In this document: one piece after another, positions 1 through 15,310 of the stretch
Position numbering within the stretch: the stretch's first letter is position 1
Layout of the letters: each line of letters starts with the position of its first letter
Assembly (NCBI RefSeq): GCF_027596085.1
Contig: NC_072465.1
Span: 10,898,553 to 10,962,552 of the forward strand
Length of the DNA: 64,000 nucleotides
Direction: 5' to 3'
Source: Anoplopoma fimbria
Taxonomy: Eukaryota > Chordata > Actinopteri > Perciformes > Anoplopomatidae
Translations under genes and position numbers: made by a program
The notes under the pieces: generated by a model
Told to the model about the DNA's origin: nothing
Databases searched by the model: none
Seen by the model: only the letters and a program-made list of their open reading frames with translations

Positions 1-807
1 GACTAACTTGACTCACTTCCAGTGTAAACAAAGCTAATCGTGTCTCACAGGACAAACGTCACACCACCACAAGAACGTTTTTCATTGTTGGGTTTGTTCC
101 TCTCATACCAATACCTCCAAACTCTCCACTTTGTTTGAGATAACACTGATAACTAACACTTCTAAATGCTGTGTGTTAGCATGCACACTGCTCATGTCAG
201 TGCCGATGCTTTTGTCTTATCTAAGGTAAGGCTCTAGAGAAGCAAATCCATGCAGGCCTTTAATAAAGATCAGAGAATTGAAATCTGCGTAAAATGCATT
301 TCTCTTCATAGTTATGATGGAACTCTGTGTCTATGATGTTTGGAACTGAGACCAGAGAGAACTGGAGTGCAGACCCAGCTGCTGACGAGTCATGCTGCCG
401 TCCTCAGTGACGAATAAAGAGTTCAGACCAAAGACAGGTTAGCGGTCCCTCTGCACCACCTGTTCCCTGCTGTGGTGGAGGAAACAATCACTTATTCTGT
501 AAACCAGCCTCATTAGTGCTTATATAGGCCACAGGGAGGAAGGGAAGGTAAAGTCCCCGACTGGAAAAACAGAGTTATGCGTCAGTCTATTTATAGTTTC
601 CTGTCAACAAAGCAAATCAGATGAGCAAAGTGACAAACAATCTGTGGCATTTTCTCAAGAGGGACCCTTTTCACATTTGAATTTCAAGGGGAAAAGGGAA
701 AGGATGCTGAGGGAGGGATGCTGAAGGGGGGACGACGACGACGGTGAGGCTCCACATGGCACACAGAGATGGCCAGATGGTGGTCGGGAGCAGCGGGGGA
801 AAAGAGT

Positions 808-866
808 AGAAGAAGAAGAAGAAGAAGAAGAAGAAGAAGGAGGAGGAGGAGGAGGAGGAGGAGGAA
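808..866. repeat. (GAA)n/(GGA)n compound microsatellite
   Basis: About ten GAA units run directly into about eight GGA units. The strand is pure purine over more than 50 nt. An apparent minus-strand reading frame through it, with proline and serine runs, is a product of the repeat and not a gene. Confidence 0.95.
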
Positions 867-1579
867 GCAATTGTGATGCTTTTATAAGAGAGGAAATGGT
901 GAAACAGCAGACAGAGAGACCAGACAGGATGGACAGAGACATGAGAGACAGAAGAGATGCAATAGAAATGAATTCAGGCAGAAGTAGTGGAACTACTGCT
1001 ACCAAGATGGACTTTTTATCTCAAGTTAATTAAAATTCAGTCACTTGCCTTGCGGTTGTATGCCTTCGCCAACCAGTCATGTTACATCACTTCATCATTT
1101 TTATCTTATACACATTTCTGTGAAATTGTCAGAAGTAGCCTACGAATTCTTGAGTTATGGTGTTTAATGAAGTCAGAGTGAACTTTGACCATCACATTCT
1201 AATCAGTTCATCCTGGTGTCCAAGAAGTCGAGGAAAAGTCGTAATGATGCATCCTCTGGATTTCTGTACTAAACGTTATGCCGTCTAGCAAATGTTGAGA
1301 TATTTCACAAGACTACAGAAAATGTGGGATTCAGCCTCTGGGTACCTTTAATATCTGTACGGAATTTCCCAGAAATCCACTCATTAGATTGTTTGGATAT
1401 TTGAGTCTGGACCAAAGTGGTGGAGGAACTGACAGATGAATGATAAACAAGTCAACATACATATCCATAGTAAGTAAGAGTATGTTTTTTGAGTGATAAA
1501 GATTCTTATTCTACATTTTTCTTACAGCCAACAAATCTCATGCAAAGACCCAAATCAGCAATTTGTTAGTTGGATTCCT

Positions 1580-1915
1580 ACTTTCTGACATCTAAATACG
1601 TACATCCATTTGTTCCTAAACACAAAAAAAAGTTTCTATATAGTAATTTAGTTTCTTTAAAATAAAGTCTTTGAGACTTTCTCAAACAGCTGGCCACTGT
1701 TGTTTTGTAAAAACACTCAAACCGCAGTAAATAGTGCATTTGTTGGGGTACTATTTTCAGTGGTGGAATAATCCACATTTGGTGCTCGGGTGAGATTTGG
1801 GGCAGCAGGACGGTGTAACTGTGTGTGTTCATGGTAATGAAGGAACCAGTCACACTACATGCAACATTGTGGTTCATTGATGTGTCTTAATAGAACTCTA
1901 CTGCTTTGATACACA
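1580..1915 (-). repeat. Dispersed repeat, family shared with 59.5 kb and 32.0 kb
   Basis: The reverse complement of this stretch aligns by eye with 59490-59760. Both carry, in the same order, segments such as AGCACCAAATGTGG, CACTGAAAATAGT, CAACAAA.GCACTATTT and TTCATTACCA. A shorter part recurs at 32040-32190. No reading frame with recognisable similarity is present. Three diverged copies suggest an old interspersed element, possibly a non-autonomous DNA transposon, but I did not establish its ends. Confidence 0.6.
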
Positions 1916-2694
1916 CAGTGTTGGTTTTGGCCATTTGCCTTTTGACATTTGTAATGACAATTATAGTGCGTCAACGGCCTTATTCTTTAATGTGGTGTTT
2001 CAATGTAGCATAAAGAGCTAGTTTTTATCCTTTATGTTCTACCCCCTTTAACTGCATATAAAGAAAGTAAATCCCACAGAAATAAGATTGAGTATACTAT
2101 AAATCATGGGCGTGGCAGCTGTTATATGAGGTCACATTAATAGGATCATGCCCAACCACTCCCTCTTGAGGAAACCACCTGTTAAAAGGCCACAGAATAC
2201 AGGAAATGACATCTACTCTGTTGAAAGATTTCTAGCAGGGGACCCCCAGACCCCCGTTAGACTGATCCCCCCCATGCTGCAAATGTCAGAATATATTAAG
2301 TGCTGTCAGATGTGCTTCTTGCTGTGTCTTAATGTTTATTTCACACTATTTATTTCTTATAATTCAAAGTAAAACATCCTTGATATTATTAAATATTCCA
2401 CAATTGAACGATTGAAATTCCCCAAAGGGATCAAGAAAAGTGAATCTTATCTTCTGTCATCTTCAAACGTTATCTGAATGAAAGCAGCAGCCTACTCCAA
2501 ACGTATCCTAAACAATGTGTGAAATGTATTTTTAGCAGTGTGGGAAGAAAAGCAGAAAAGCTTGAGGGGTAAGGGGGGGTTACTTTTTGTTCTGACTTCA
2601 AAAGGCTGATCCCCCACACACCCCAAGAGGCTCAGCTCTGACTGGGGGGGGGGGTTGTGATGTGTGGAGATCTACTCAACCAGGGAGCAGGCCG

Positions 2695-2698
<4 letters not shown>

Positions 2699-2728
<30 letters not shown>
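2699..2728 (+). repeat. Poly-A run (30 nt)
   Basis: This is an uninterrupted run of A preceded by GGGGT. It could be the tail of a retroposed sequence, but I see no polyadenylation signal or recognisable processed transcript immediately before it. Confidence 0.9.
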
Positions 2729-2729
<1 letters not shown>

Positions 2730-4506
2730 CAGCTGAATACATTTCGAGCACCAAAACCAGCAAGAGGAGCACTTAATTTGTCCTCTTCTTGCTAGCGACG
2801 TGTTTCGCTGGCGAAAGCTTCTCGAGCTTCACTGAGTGGAAATCCGGCACACGTCAAAGAGGCTCTGCTCTGCATGTCGAGCAAAAATGTTTTGCTGGGG
2901 CCCTGACTGGCACTGATAGTAGGAGAGTACAAGGAGCTATCAAAGACGACCCACCAAACACAGCAGCTCTGCTCTCGTGACCCTAACCTCCCCAGGTCTG
3001 GGCTGATCCGGTGAAACACAGGACTCAGGGATTAAATGTCTGACTGAGGTGGATTAATCTAGAAATGTGTGCTCACTCCATCATGTGCTTTCTATTCCTG
3101 CCATGCTCTTTTCAGTCCCATCATCTCGCTTTAATTTCTCTCTCTCTTTTACACACAGGCTTTGACCTCTGACCCCAGCCTCAGCCCTGCACACTGAATA
3201 ATAGGTCCCAATGGGGTGGGGGGGCTCTCTACTCCTTCAACTAGAATAAATCCTGTGTTACCCTGCTCCATCTGGTGATTTAATTCAAATCATTTTGCCA
3301 ATTATCTTTTAGGAGAGACACTTGTGCATGTCAATAGAGAGTCTCTTTTAATTAATTTTTTAATTCAGCTAACTGAACTTTGCATTAAGAACTGGTCTCA
3401 GCACAGATCTAACTGCCTTGCTGGGTGACCCGGAGATGGATTAATCAGATGCTTTATTTTGGAGCATGTCTTTAAAAATCATGATCCCGCGATGTTATAT
3501 ACTGTTAGAAAAGTGCAATGTGAGACACAAAATGGAGTAGGGTTGGTGAAGTGATTGGGCTTTAATGATCTCTTTGTGGAAATCGGAGGTCATTTTAAAC
3601 ATAGTTATGAATGAGGATTAAAGCTGCTCTTGGAATTTCCCTGTAAACAATTAGAACTGAGGTTTATATCTAGTGTCACCCACCAACATACACTGCATAT
3701 CAAGTGCATTTCAAAGTGCAAAGCCAATAATTTAAGTCTTTTCAACCCAGCGTTGTTTACAGACATGTTTACTAGCTAGCTGGTTTCTGTCTTTGCAGCA
3801 CAATCTTGGCTGTATCAGTGCCAACTGTTGATCAGTGGAAAAGTGTGAAACCATTGTGTGACTGTTATTATTAATGTAATAAATGTCATCTGAAGAAGAA
3901 AAAAGAGATTATTAATATTTTAGGAAAGTTACAGTTAATATGCATATTGTGTAAAACGAGAATAGATGGAACACATAAGGAAATGTGACTGACAGAGTGC
4001 CTCTCCCCCTCTGGTGGTGTGTGCTACTTTAAACTAGGACCCCTGGCAAACATGAACTCAATAAATCAGTCTCATCTATCGCAACTGAACAGGCAAAATT
4101 GTATGCTTTTTGACTGGAGTCAAATTAAAAATTGGTATTTTTAAAATGCCATAATTAAAACAGAAACAGAAAGTGAGCACTGGTGAGTTCTAACAAGAAG
4201 CATATCTTTGGGGTCTGCGGGGACCCCAGTTTGTGGTATTATGGTTGAAGCTGCATGATCAGTGCAGATTTAAAGGTAAACTAGGGTTGTGTTTGTGTAG
4301 CTCTGCCATCAATTATATTTGTTATTTATTTCTAATTGCTGGGATCTGGGGACAGACTCTGTTGTGAATTTGTTTTTCATAAATTACAGAAGTCACGATA
4401 CGAGCTATGAAAATGAAACCCAAATTAAACTGCAGTTCTCCTTCAACATTGAACTGTGAAGAAGATACGTTGATTAAAGGCATGCTGTTATTGGATGGTT
4501 GTTAAC

Positions 4507-5144
4507 AGTGGTGGAATGTAACCAAGTACATTTACATATGTTTAATTGTGTAAATGTACTTGCTACTACCATTATTATTAGTATTAGTCACATTACTGTT
4601 ACTATTCCCTGTACCATTACGCGTATTACAGGGAATGGTACAGGGAATAGTAAAATTAAAATTAAAATTAAAATTACACTTATTGGCTTTGCTTGTTCCC
4701 TGGAGTCTTTTTGGTTTCACGCCTTGCAGGTTTCCATGAATCGGGTTATATCTGGAATCGTAGTCGTGCATCCTGCCGTGACCCGGCTGACACTCACTGC
4801 TACTATCATTATTATTATTAGTCACATTACTATTACTATTCCCTATATCATTATTATAATTCCTTTTTTTTCTCCATGTTTTTTAGGGGAGTTTTTCCTG
4901 TACCAATGTGAGGGTTCCATTACAGAGGATGTCGCATGTGTAATTGTTTTTTTCAAATTTATAATTTGTGATTATGGGCTATACAAAATAAACTGAATTG
5001 AATTGAATGCACTGTTCTTAAGTAGGATGTGAGGCAGTTGCACTACTACATAAATATTTATACTTTTTGCTACTTTATACTTCTACTCCACTACATTTGT
5101 CGGACATCTTTAGTAACTCTTTAGATGAAAACTTTTCCACCACT
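4507..5144. repeat. MITE-like element with CAGTGGTGGAA termini
   Basis: The left end reads CAGTGGTGGAATGTAACC and the right end TTTTCCACCACTG, so about 11 nt of each end are inverted and nearly complementary. The internal texts AAGTACATTTAC and CTACTTTATACTTCTACTCC are typical of a repeat family common in fish genomes. The middle is interrupted by the 3' end of a LINE. No clear target-site duplication was found. A diverged relative without obvious ends lies near 44.8-45.0 kb. Confidence 0.65.
4555..5008 (+). mobile_element. 5'-truncated LINE 3' end inserted in the MITE
   Basis: This stretch matches the 3' UTR of the LINE at 18.6-21.2 kb. It has CCCTGGAGTCTTT at 4698, the CTGCTGACAC-like segment, runs of TTATTATTAGTCACATTAC, TTTAGGGGAGTTTTTCCTGT, AATTTGTGATTATGGGCTAT, and an AATTGAATTGAAT tail. 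It contains one full copy of the 3' UTR tandem unit and part of a second. No coding sequence is left. Confidence 0.8.
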
Positions 5145-6181
5145 GCCTGGCCAGTGAAAACCACGTATCTCCAGATGTGTTGATGTTGAATGTTTGTAAT
5201 AAACTGAAGGATGAAGTGTTCCTTTATGTGTTGAGAAAATCCTCCTACTCCTTCAGCTAAATAAACCCCTTTAAAAGCCTCTTGTATCAGCTGGAAAATG
5301 CCTCGCCACAAAGCTGAAAACAGCTGTTTTTTTCTTTTTAGAGATACGTGGTTCTCAAAGGACAGCGACATTACAAACATATGATGAGCTTATAGAATAT
5401 GATGCTTTGATGTAGATTAAACCAGCCAAACAAATCTAAATACAGCAGTAATATGAATCCAGAAACATGAGATATAACAGAAAAACACTAACAGGGAACA
5501 TTTTACTGCACAATGAGCACTTTTTTTCTTCCTGCTGGTGGTTAATTACATATAAAGCTTGTGGAAATGCTCTAGTTTGAAGTGAGATTTTCTCAATCAG
5601 ATGGAGAGGTCTGAAATGAGGAAAGATACTGCCTCTGGAAATAGAAACTGTGTGTATCTGCCAGGAATCTTACATTCAGTAAAAAATAAACACAATTTGG
5701 CAAATATCTAATTTCCATCTCACACATCGCAAAATGAAGATGGGGAAACTACAGCCATATGTCTGTTAGCACAACTCAGAGCCTAGCAGTACAGAGGTCT
5801 GAAAGTATTTTACAAACTATACATCACGTTACTCAAAATTACCCTCAGATCCATGATGTGTGTGCACCGACCAATGTTGTTCTAACCACGATTAGGAGGT
5901 TTTAGCCACCACCAGGGAGCGGAACTGACAATATGTGGAATGCTGACACGAATCCAAACACGTCATTGGCTTCATTTTTCAAAGCCGGAGGTTTCTGCCT
6001 GATTTGAACCCTATCGAGGCCTATTGTGTCCCGTTGTATTTATATAAAGTACAATTTCCATTCAACAAACAACATGTTCAGCATTGCACACCAGTCAACT
6101 GTACATGAGATCAATATGATGATTACATGTACAGTTAATGAGTTACACAATACGTTAAATCAACAATAGACTTTCAAACTC

Positions 6182-6480
6182 ATTGACCGTCATCATAGTG
6201 TCCTCTTCCCACTGCTCCTCTCATTATACACCAATGACTATATTAAACAGTGGGACACTTTGCAGATGACTGTAAAGATGCTGATGATACAACTGTGGTG
6301 GCCATCAGCAACCAGCTGGTCGAGACAGTGGATCATTTCAAATTCCTTGGGACGACAATCTCCTCTTCCCTCAAACTGGAAGATCAACAACTTGACGGTC
6401 ATTCAGAGGACCGCTCACCAGAGACTATTCTTTTAGAGACAGCTTAGGAGATTTTGGACTGTTAAAGGTTGCAATGTTAC
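6182..6480 (+). mobile_element. Degenerate non-LTR retrotransposon RT fragment
   Basis: The plus strand encodes FADD.KDADDTTVVAISNQ followed shortly by VDHFKFLGTTISSSLK. These fit the catalytic FADD block and the later FKFLGT block of LINE reverse transcriptases, with the intervening region deleted. Upstream, SLYTNDY-like text precedes the FADD. It is dead sequence: frames break and the spacing is far too short. The clade was not determined. Confidence 0.7.
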
Positions 6481-7480
6481 AGAGAGGTAATAGACAGTGT
6501 GTTCACCTTCTCAATAACTGCAGGGTATGGCCATTCTACAGCCCGTGAGAAGAAAAAAAAAAAGCCCATGACAAAGTTGTGCGCTCAGCTTCAAATATAA
6601 CTATCTGTGTACTCCCCACATCCACATTCAGCAGAGAGGTTTGGATGTGTTTTAAAGAACTCCTCACACCCTGAAATCACTCTACTAATTCTCCTCCCTT
6701 CGTTTCAAAGACTAAGCAGTATTAAGACAAGAACATCTCCCTTCCACAGTGGCACTTATCCCGAAGCAATTGGCATCCTAAATGCTTCACTCTGCTTCAG
6801 TTTAAATGTGACATTTAACAGCATTAGGCATATGGTTGCACTACTCTATTCATTGTATTGTAGCTGTGGCAGTGTGTTTCCGTGGACAGTCCCTATTATG
6901 TGTGGTACGTGATTATATGTTTTGTTGTATTTGATTGCTCCAAAACAAAATTCCAAATCAGCTGTGGTTCATATGGCAAAAAATTATTGAATCTTAAAGT
7001 CTATGGAGAACAACTGTATTATTTAACTAGTAGTACCTGTTCACAGTATGAACCCTGGGGTCAAACTGGTTTCACCTGGACTTTTCATGCAGATACGTAT
7101 TTATTATTTATTATAACCAGGTTTGGTTTTCCAGTGAGATGTTTTTTTGTGGTTTTGCAGTACTGCAACTGACAGGTTCTGTCCGTCCGTGGCTTACCAC
7201 AGTCTCCTGATTAATAATGAAACGACCTGGATGACTGACTGGTACTACAGGCGTGTAAATGGGTGGTGGGTGAGGAGGATGAATAGAGGATTTACATGTC
7301 TGTGCAGCGACAGCTTTGAGAGGCTGACATTGGCATGTGTATCTGAAATATTCCAACAATGCAGCAACACGGATGGCAAAGAAAAGAAATGGCTCCTCTG
7401 TTGTTTTGGCTGAGGTGATGAAATCTGTAATGTATTCTATCTGTCAGTCTGAAATGCATTCGCAAGCTCTAAACAGACCG

Positions 7481-7484
<4 letters not shown>

Positions 7485-7574
<90 letters not shown>
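7485..7574. repeat. (AC)45 microsatellite abutting a copine donor
   Basis: This is 90 nt of uninterrupted AC on the plus strand, so TG on the copine sense strand. The last C of the repeat is also intron position +5 of the donor, which therefore reads GTAAGTGTGTG and continues as the repeat. Confidence 0.97.
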
Positions 7575-7576
<2 letters not shown>

Positions 7577-7578
7577 AC

Positions 7579-7636
7579 CATCAAACTCAGCAGGGCCCAC
7601 TCCTACTATGATGATAGACATGGGCAGGGAGGCGGC
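7579..7636 (-). CDS. cpne9: Copine internal exon, vWA domain (most 3' exon in the window)
   Basis: This 58-nt exon encodes AASLPMSIIIVGVGPAEFD plus one base. SLPMSIIIVGVGPA is a hallmark beta-strand of the copine vWA domain. The sense-strand acceptor is TCTCCACAG and the donor is GTAAG. It joins in phase 0 to the exon at 10635-10737 (...DAVVN then AASLP...). The phase-1 end predicts a next exon beginning so as to complete an alanine or similar codon before the conserved DGDD segment. That exon is not visible in this window. The donor runs straight into a TG microsatellite. Confidence 0.92.
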
Positions 7637-10748
<3,112 letters not shown>

Positions 10749-10751
10749 TCA

Positions 10752-10858
<107 letters not shown>

Positions 10859-11400
10859 TAAATTAGGTTAACTGATCTATGTTCGTAGACAATGTTTAGA
10901 GTAACATCACGTTTCTGTTGTGGTGCATTGAGAGCAAAATGATTATGGGTTTTTTGCTTGATGCATTTCCCCGCCTGACTTTGTGCTATTCTTGTTTAGT
11001 TATTTATGATCACTGTATCCAAAAGTAATTGAATTTGCAGACCTTCTTTTCATTTTATGACAAATTGGTGCACTACCCCCAAATTGCAAAACCATACTTA
11101 AGTCAAATATTTTCATGAAAGTTGTTATTTGAGTTGCAGGTTTAAGAGGGGTTCTTAACGGAGTAATTGTATGCAGATGATTAGAAAATGTTTTGTTGGT
11201 GGATAAGAAAACCTTACCATGCAATGTTATCAGAAATCGGGGAGATTCCTCTGGGTTTAATAAAAACTGTAATATTGGAGCAGGTTAAAACAATATTCTG
11301 AACTTCTATGTAGCATATCAAACAAGTTCTCACTCACAACTCCCAAACAGTGGCCCTATGCTTCAAACCAGGACGCTGTCAGTTTTGCACGTGCCAATTT

Positions 11401-11509
11401 GCATGTCTTTTGAAAATAAACGTACATGTTCACAGGAAAACCAGGACGCTCACAGGCCTGTTACATGTATGCATGTCTTTTGAAAATAAACGTACATGTT
11501 CACAGGAAA
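11401..11509 (+). repeat. 39-bp direct duplication, 70-bp period
   Basis: Positions 11401-11439 and 11471-11509 are identical (both begin GCATGTCTTTTGAAAATAAA). The surrounding 11.37-11.57 kb resembles the reverse complement of 44.56-44.79 kb, so the duplication lies inside a dispersed repeat. A third relative, with CCTAAA.CTCAAGTAGTTTT text, is near 58.3 kb. Confidence 0.85.
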
Positions 11510-12393
11510 GAACTTGGTTCGCTTTAGGCAACAACACTACTTAGTGAGGTTTAGGAAAAGATTGTGGTTCTAGAAAGGTGCACTCAGTAGAGAGCAGATC
11601 ACCGCCAGGTGTGTCTGCAACGCCCACAGCTGTATAATGTAAGAAAAAGAATACAACCAACAGTTGGCTAACCCCTGTCTAGACATCTGTATGGGGTCAT
11701 AAAACTATATATTGCAATTACAATATTCAAACTCAAAAACATATGGGCTTGAAGTTGTTAAATCTAGCCTAAACAAGATTAAATTGGCGGAGATAATTGA
11801 ACCTACGTTGGATTTGTTTGTTTTAGAAAGACACCATGCATGTAACGAATGGAAACTGAACAGCCGTCCCCGATACGTCACGGTAACTGGAGGGGAACCT
11901 AGAGTGTCATAGTTTAAAGCGTAGGTCCAGTGAGCAACTTTTTGACTCATGATCCTGTGAGTTCTCTGCACCAGCACCCCTGTTTCCAGCTGTGTTTGTT
12001 CTCCCAGTGCTAATGTCAGTCTGAACACAATGTTACAGTAACTGTGTGACCGTGTTTCACAGGAACTTTCCTCTTCGTTTCAATCATTCTCAGTGAATCT
12101 GTACCCTGTAACGGTTCTACAGAGGATGCCACCTGCTGATTTGCTCATAACAGAAGTGGGCTCCATACCATTCCTGATAGCTTCTGAATGGAATGTTCGT
12201 CATGCTCTGCAGGTAATTATACATACAACCATCAGATACTAAGGTGGCTTTCTGCGGGTCGTTCAGTATATGGATTAAAATGTTAAATTGATGCACACTA
12301 GAAAGTGGATGCAGATTCCCGGCCAGCACAGGCTTCTCATTATTTAGTCCACATAAAACGGCATTGTATAATAGAATAGTTTGGTTCTACACT

Positions 12394-12498
<105 letters not shown>

Positions 12499-12941
12499 GC
12501 TGGTAATGCGGGGATCCCAGCAGGGAGAAGGAAGACCTGCTGTCTGACTCACTGTGTGATTGGCTAACACTCTCAGTCTGGCCCGAGGCAGAGAGCAGGC
12601 AAAATGGCAAACTGTCTCTCTCTCTTTGCACCTCTCTGTCTGCTGTATCCTCCATGTCTGTCTTCCTGACTGTCTCAACATCCGTCCCTCATGTTTTCTC
12701 TCATTTCCAGCCTCTCTCTGTCTCTGCAGAATAACACGGAGCTGTATCAGCAGGGGAAACAAATCTCCCTGTTACCTCTGTGACTAAAGCACTGTCACCT
12801 CAGTTATCCTTTAGAAGCCACTTCCTTTTTTTTTTTTCTGCACTCTTTCAATTCAGCTCTTTCAACAGCTCTTTATGGGAATGGCGCTTCTGTTGTAAAT
12901 GCTTCTAGCACAGGAATATTCATCTTTACTTATTACTTATA

Positions 12942-12974
12942 CTGCACTGGTACTATATTATAGCACCAGTGCAG
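12942..12974. repeat. 33-bp near-perfect palindrome
   Basis: The sequence begins CTGCACTGGT and ends ACCAGTGCAG, with CTATATTATAG in the middle. Pairing position by position gives 15 complementary pairs of 16, one A/C mismatch and one central base. Confidence 0.9.
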
Positions 12975-15064
12975 CACTACATTGATGTGCTATCCATGAA
13001 TAATTGAAAACACTTTTTTTGTCTAGCTTTAATGAAAAGAAAGACCCTCCAAAATAACAAAAACAGCTGGATAACATGAACAGCGCTCGAGTTTCAGATA
13101 ACAAATCAACACAACAGGTGTTTTGACTGAGGAGGATGGAAGGACCCTGCTAATGTAAGGCTCCCTGGACTATTGGAGGCTTGCTTTAGAAGCATTTAGA
13201 GATCATGTTATGAAAAAATGTTGCATTGATAGTGTTAATGCTGACACCTTTGGAACAATTCTTAAATGCTCTCTTTACAATATTTAGAGCATTAATATAG
13301 CAGCAAACAGCTATTGTCTATGTAAAGCTAAATAAAGCTTCATGTCATTCATATCAATTCATGTATCAGTTCATCTCATTTCATCATAATGAGCAGTTTA
13401 TTTGTTGACTGATTTCAATGTTGTGTTGGTCAAACTATAAGGTGATTTATTGCTTGTGTTTATTGAATAAGGAAGATGAGGAATATGAAAAATCATGATG
13501 AGATTATTTTACTGTTCAGCCCCAGCGACCAGCATAGTTTGCTTATCTTCTTGACTTTAAGACCATTACAACTTCTATTAGAAAAGAATGATGTGTGAAG
13601 TCACATGATCATCTTCTACAAAAAAAAATGTAAGTACACACTTGTCTATTTCTGTCTTACTTATTGTGTAATTCTGACACAGATTGGTTGAATATTGTTC
13701 AGCTTCCAAGTTGGACCAAAGAAGCAGTAAAACAATACAATATGTGTAAACACACACTTACTGTTGGAGACGAGGGGCGTACTTTTCTTTGGCTGTGAAA
13801 ATATGATTCTTGTTCCAATACGTTACTGCAAATGGCAAGAGTTGCTGCATGTGGCCGTGTATATTTATGTATATATGGATTATACCATGCATCTCCTCCT
13901 CCTCCTCGCCTTTATCGCTACTCTAAACCTCCCACATGGATGACAACAAAAAAAAGGAGAGGTGGGTGAAGAGGAGGAAGAATGAAGAGGAAGCGCTGGA
14001 CCGACAAATGGAAGGACGGGGCATTTAATTAAGAAGTAAAGTAGGAAGAGGATGAGCCAGAGTGGACGCCATGAGAGCAGATGAAACAAGGATGTAGAGG
14101 AGGAGGAAGAGGTGTAGAGGGACAGCAAGTCAGAGTTAGTGGGAAAGGTATAGAGGGAGGATGGATGGAGTCAACCAAATGACAAAAAAAAGAAAGTGCA
14201 TCTCATGATCACAAGGCAAAAAGTATAGACGTGCAAAAAACAAAAGGATGACAGAAAGTGCGAAGACACAGAGCCAGGAAATAAAGTTTAGGAGCTTTAA
14301 GCTCTTGAGCCCACAGCTGAACAACACTGCTACACTCCATTTAATTATGCAACCACAGTAACACACAACGGGGACGTAACAAATTATTGATTCATGTCGG
14401 GACTAAAAATACAAAAGTAGTTAATGAACAGCCAAAACCTACTAAAAACTTCACACTGGCTGTATTACAATAAAGTTGTGTTAGAAAAATGTAATTTGTT
14501 TTTAAAAAAAGCTCGAAGGATGGCGTGCTGCAGGGTTCAGCAGGAAGACAAGGTTTGATCACTTATTCATACCTATTTATGGTATTTGAAGCATTGACCT
14601 CCTGGGGATAATAAAGTGTGATGCATAAGGTTCAGATACTTCATGGGGCAACTGAACAAAATGACAAAAGGCTCTGCGATGCGTCAGTTACCACTGACAG
14701 CGTCGTCCCTACACATGGTATCGCCCCGGAAGCGTAGTGAGCCCCCCTGCAGTCCCCCACCAGGTTAACACTGTTAGCACTGTTTGTTCTGTTAGCACCG
14801 TTAGCTGCTAGCCGCTGGCTTGGTCTTCCCCATGTTGAGAACCGTGTGGAGGCAATAGAAATGATCTGCATATTGAGCACCTTTAAAAACCTGGTCCTTG
14901 GTAATAGACTTTACAATATTGTATATTCAGTGAAATAAGTGTAGGGCAATTATACAACTTTAAATGTGGAAGTATTTCATAATGTAACTTGTAAATGACT
15001 CATTTTACTTGAATAACTAAGATAAAAATGTAAACGCGGCTCTGCGTTTGTAGACCTCCAAGGG

Positions 15065-15310
15065 TTAATGGTAAATGGACTTGCACTTTTGCTTTTATTA
15101 GTCTTTCATTCACTGATGACGCACCCTGGTGCCATCTGCCCATCAGGAATTACTAACATTCATACCCATTCACACACCTCAGGCACATCCTACAGGAGCC
15201 ATTTGGGGTTAAGTTTCTTGCCCCAGGACACATTGATATGGACTAGTGGAGCCGATGGATCGAACCTGTCAATCCCCTCATTGACCCACTCTACCACTGA
15301 GCCACAGTCA
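15065..15310 (-). mobile_element. tRNA-derived SINE, B box retained
   Basis: On the minus strand the element begins GTGGCTCAGTGGTAGAG, a tRNA-like A box, followed about 35 nt later by GGTTCGATCC, a consensus-like B box. The body includes CTTAACCCCAAATGG and ends with AAGTCCATTTACC. The 50.1-kb element is a second copy of the family. Some deletions relative to that copy are evident. It is probably an old insertion, and I did not see clear target-site duplications. Confidence 0.75.

Larger units (their letters stand above)
1..7484. other. Gene-poor left flank, probably the distal copine intron
   Basis: I see no convincing coding exon here. The minus-strand copine exon ending at 7579 stops in a phase-1 codon and needs further exons encoding the end of the vWA domain. 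I looked on the minus strand for the conserved DGDD and VQFVPFRDY segments and did not see them, so this stretch is probably a long intron with the terminal exons beyond position 1. It holds a GAA/GGA tract, a poly-A run, a G run at 2644-2654, a dispersed repeat at 1580-1915, a MITE-like element with a LINE fragment inside it near 4.5-5.1 kb, and an RT fragment near 6.2 kb. The rest is unassigned AT-rich sequence. Confidence 0.6.

Noticed and set aside
655..1005. Minus-strand 116-codon frame with proline and serine runs
   Set aside because: It is produced by the GAA/GGA compound repeat; the flanking residues match nothing.
11341..11570. CRISPR-like array from the repeated 39-mer
   Set aside because: There are only two copies, in a vertebrate genome, inside a dispersed repeat.
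15240..15305. A tRNA gene on the minus strand at the SINE
   Set aside because: A and B boxes are present, but the acceptor stem does not close and the sequence continues into a SINE body shared with 50.1 kb.
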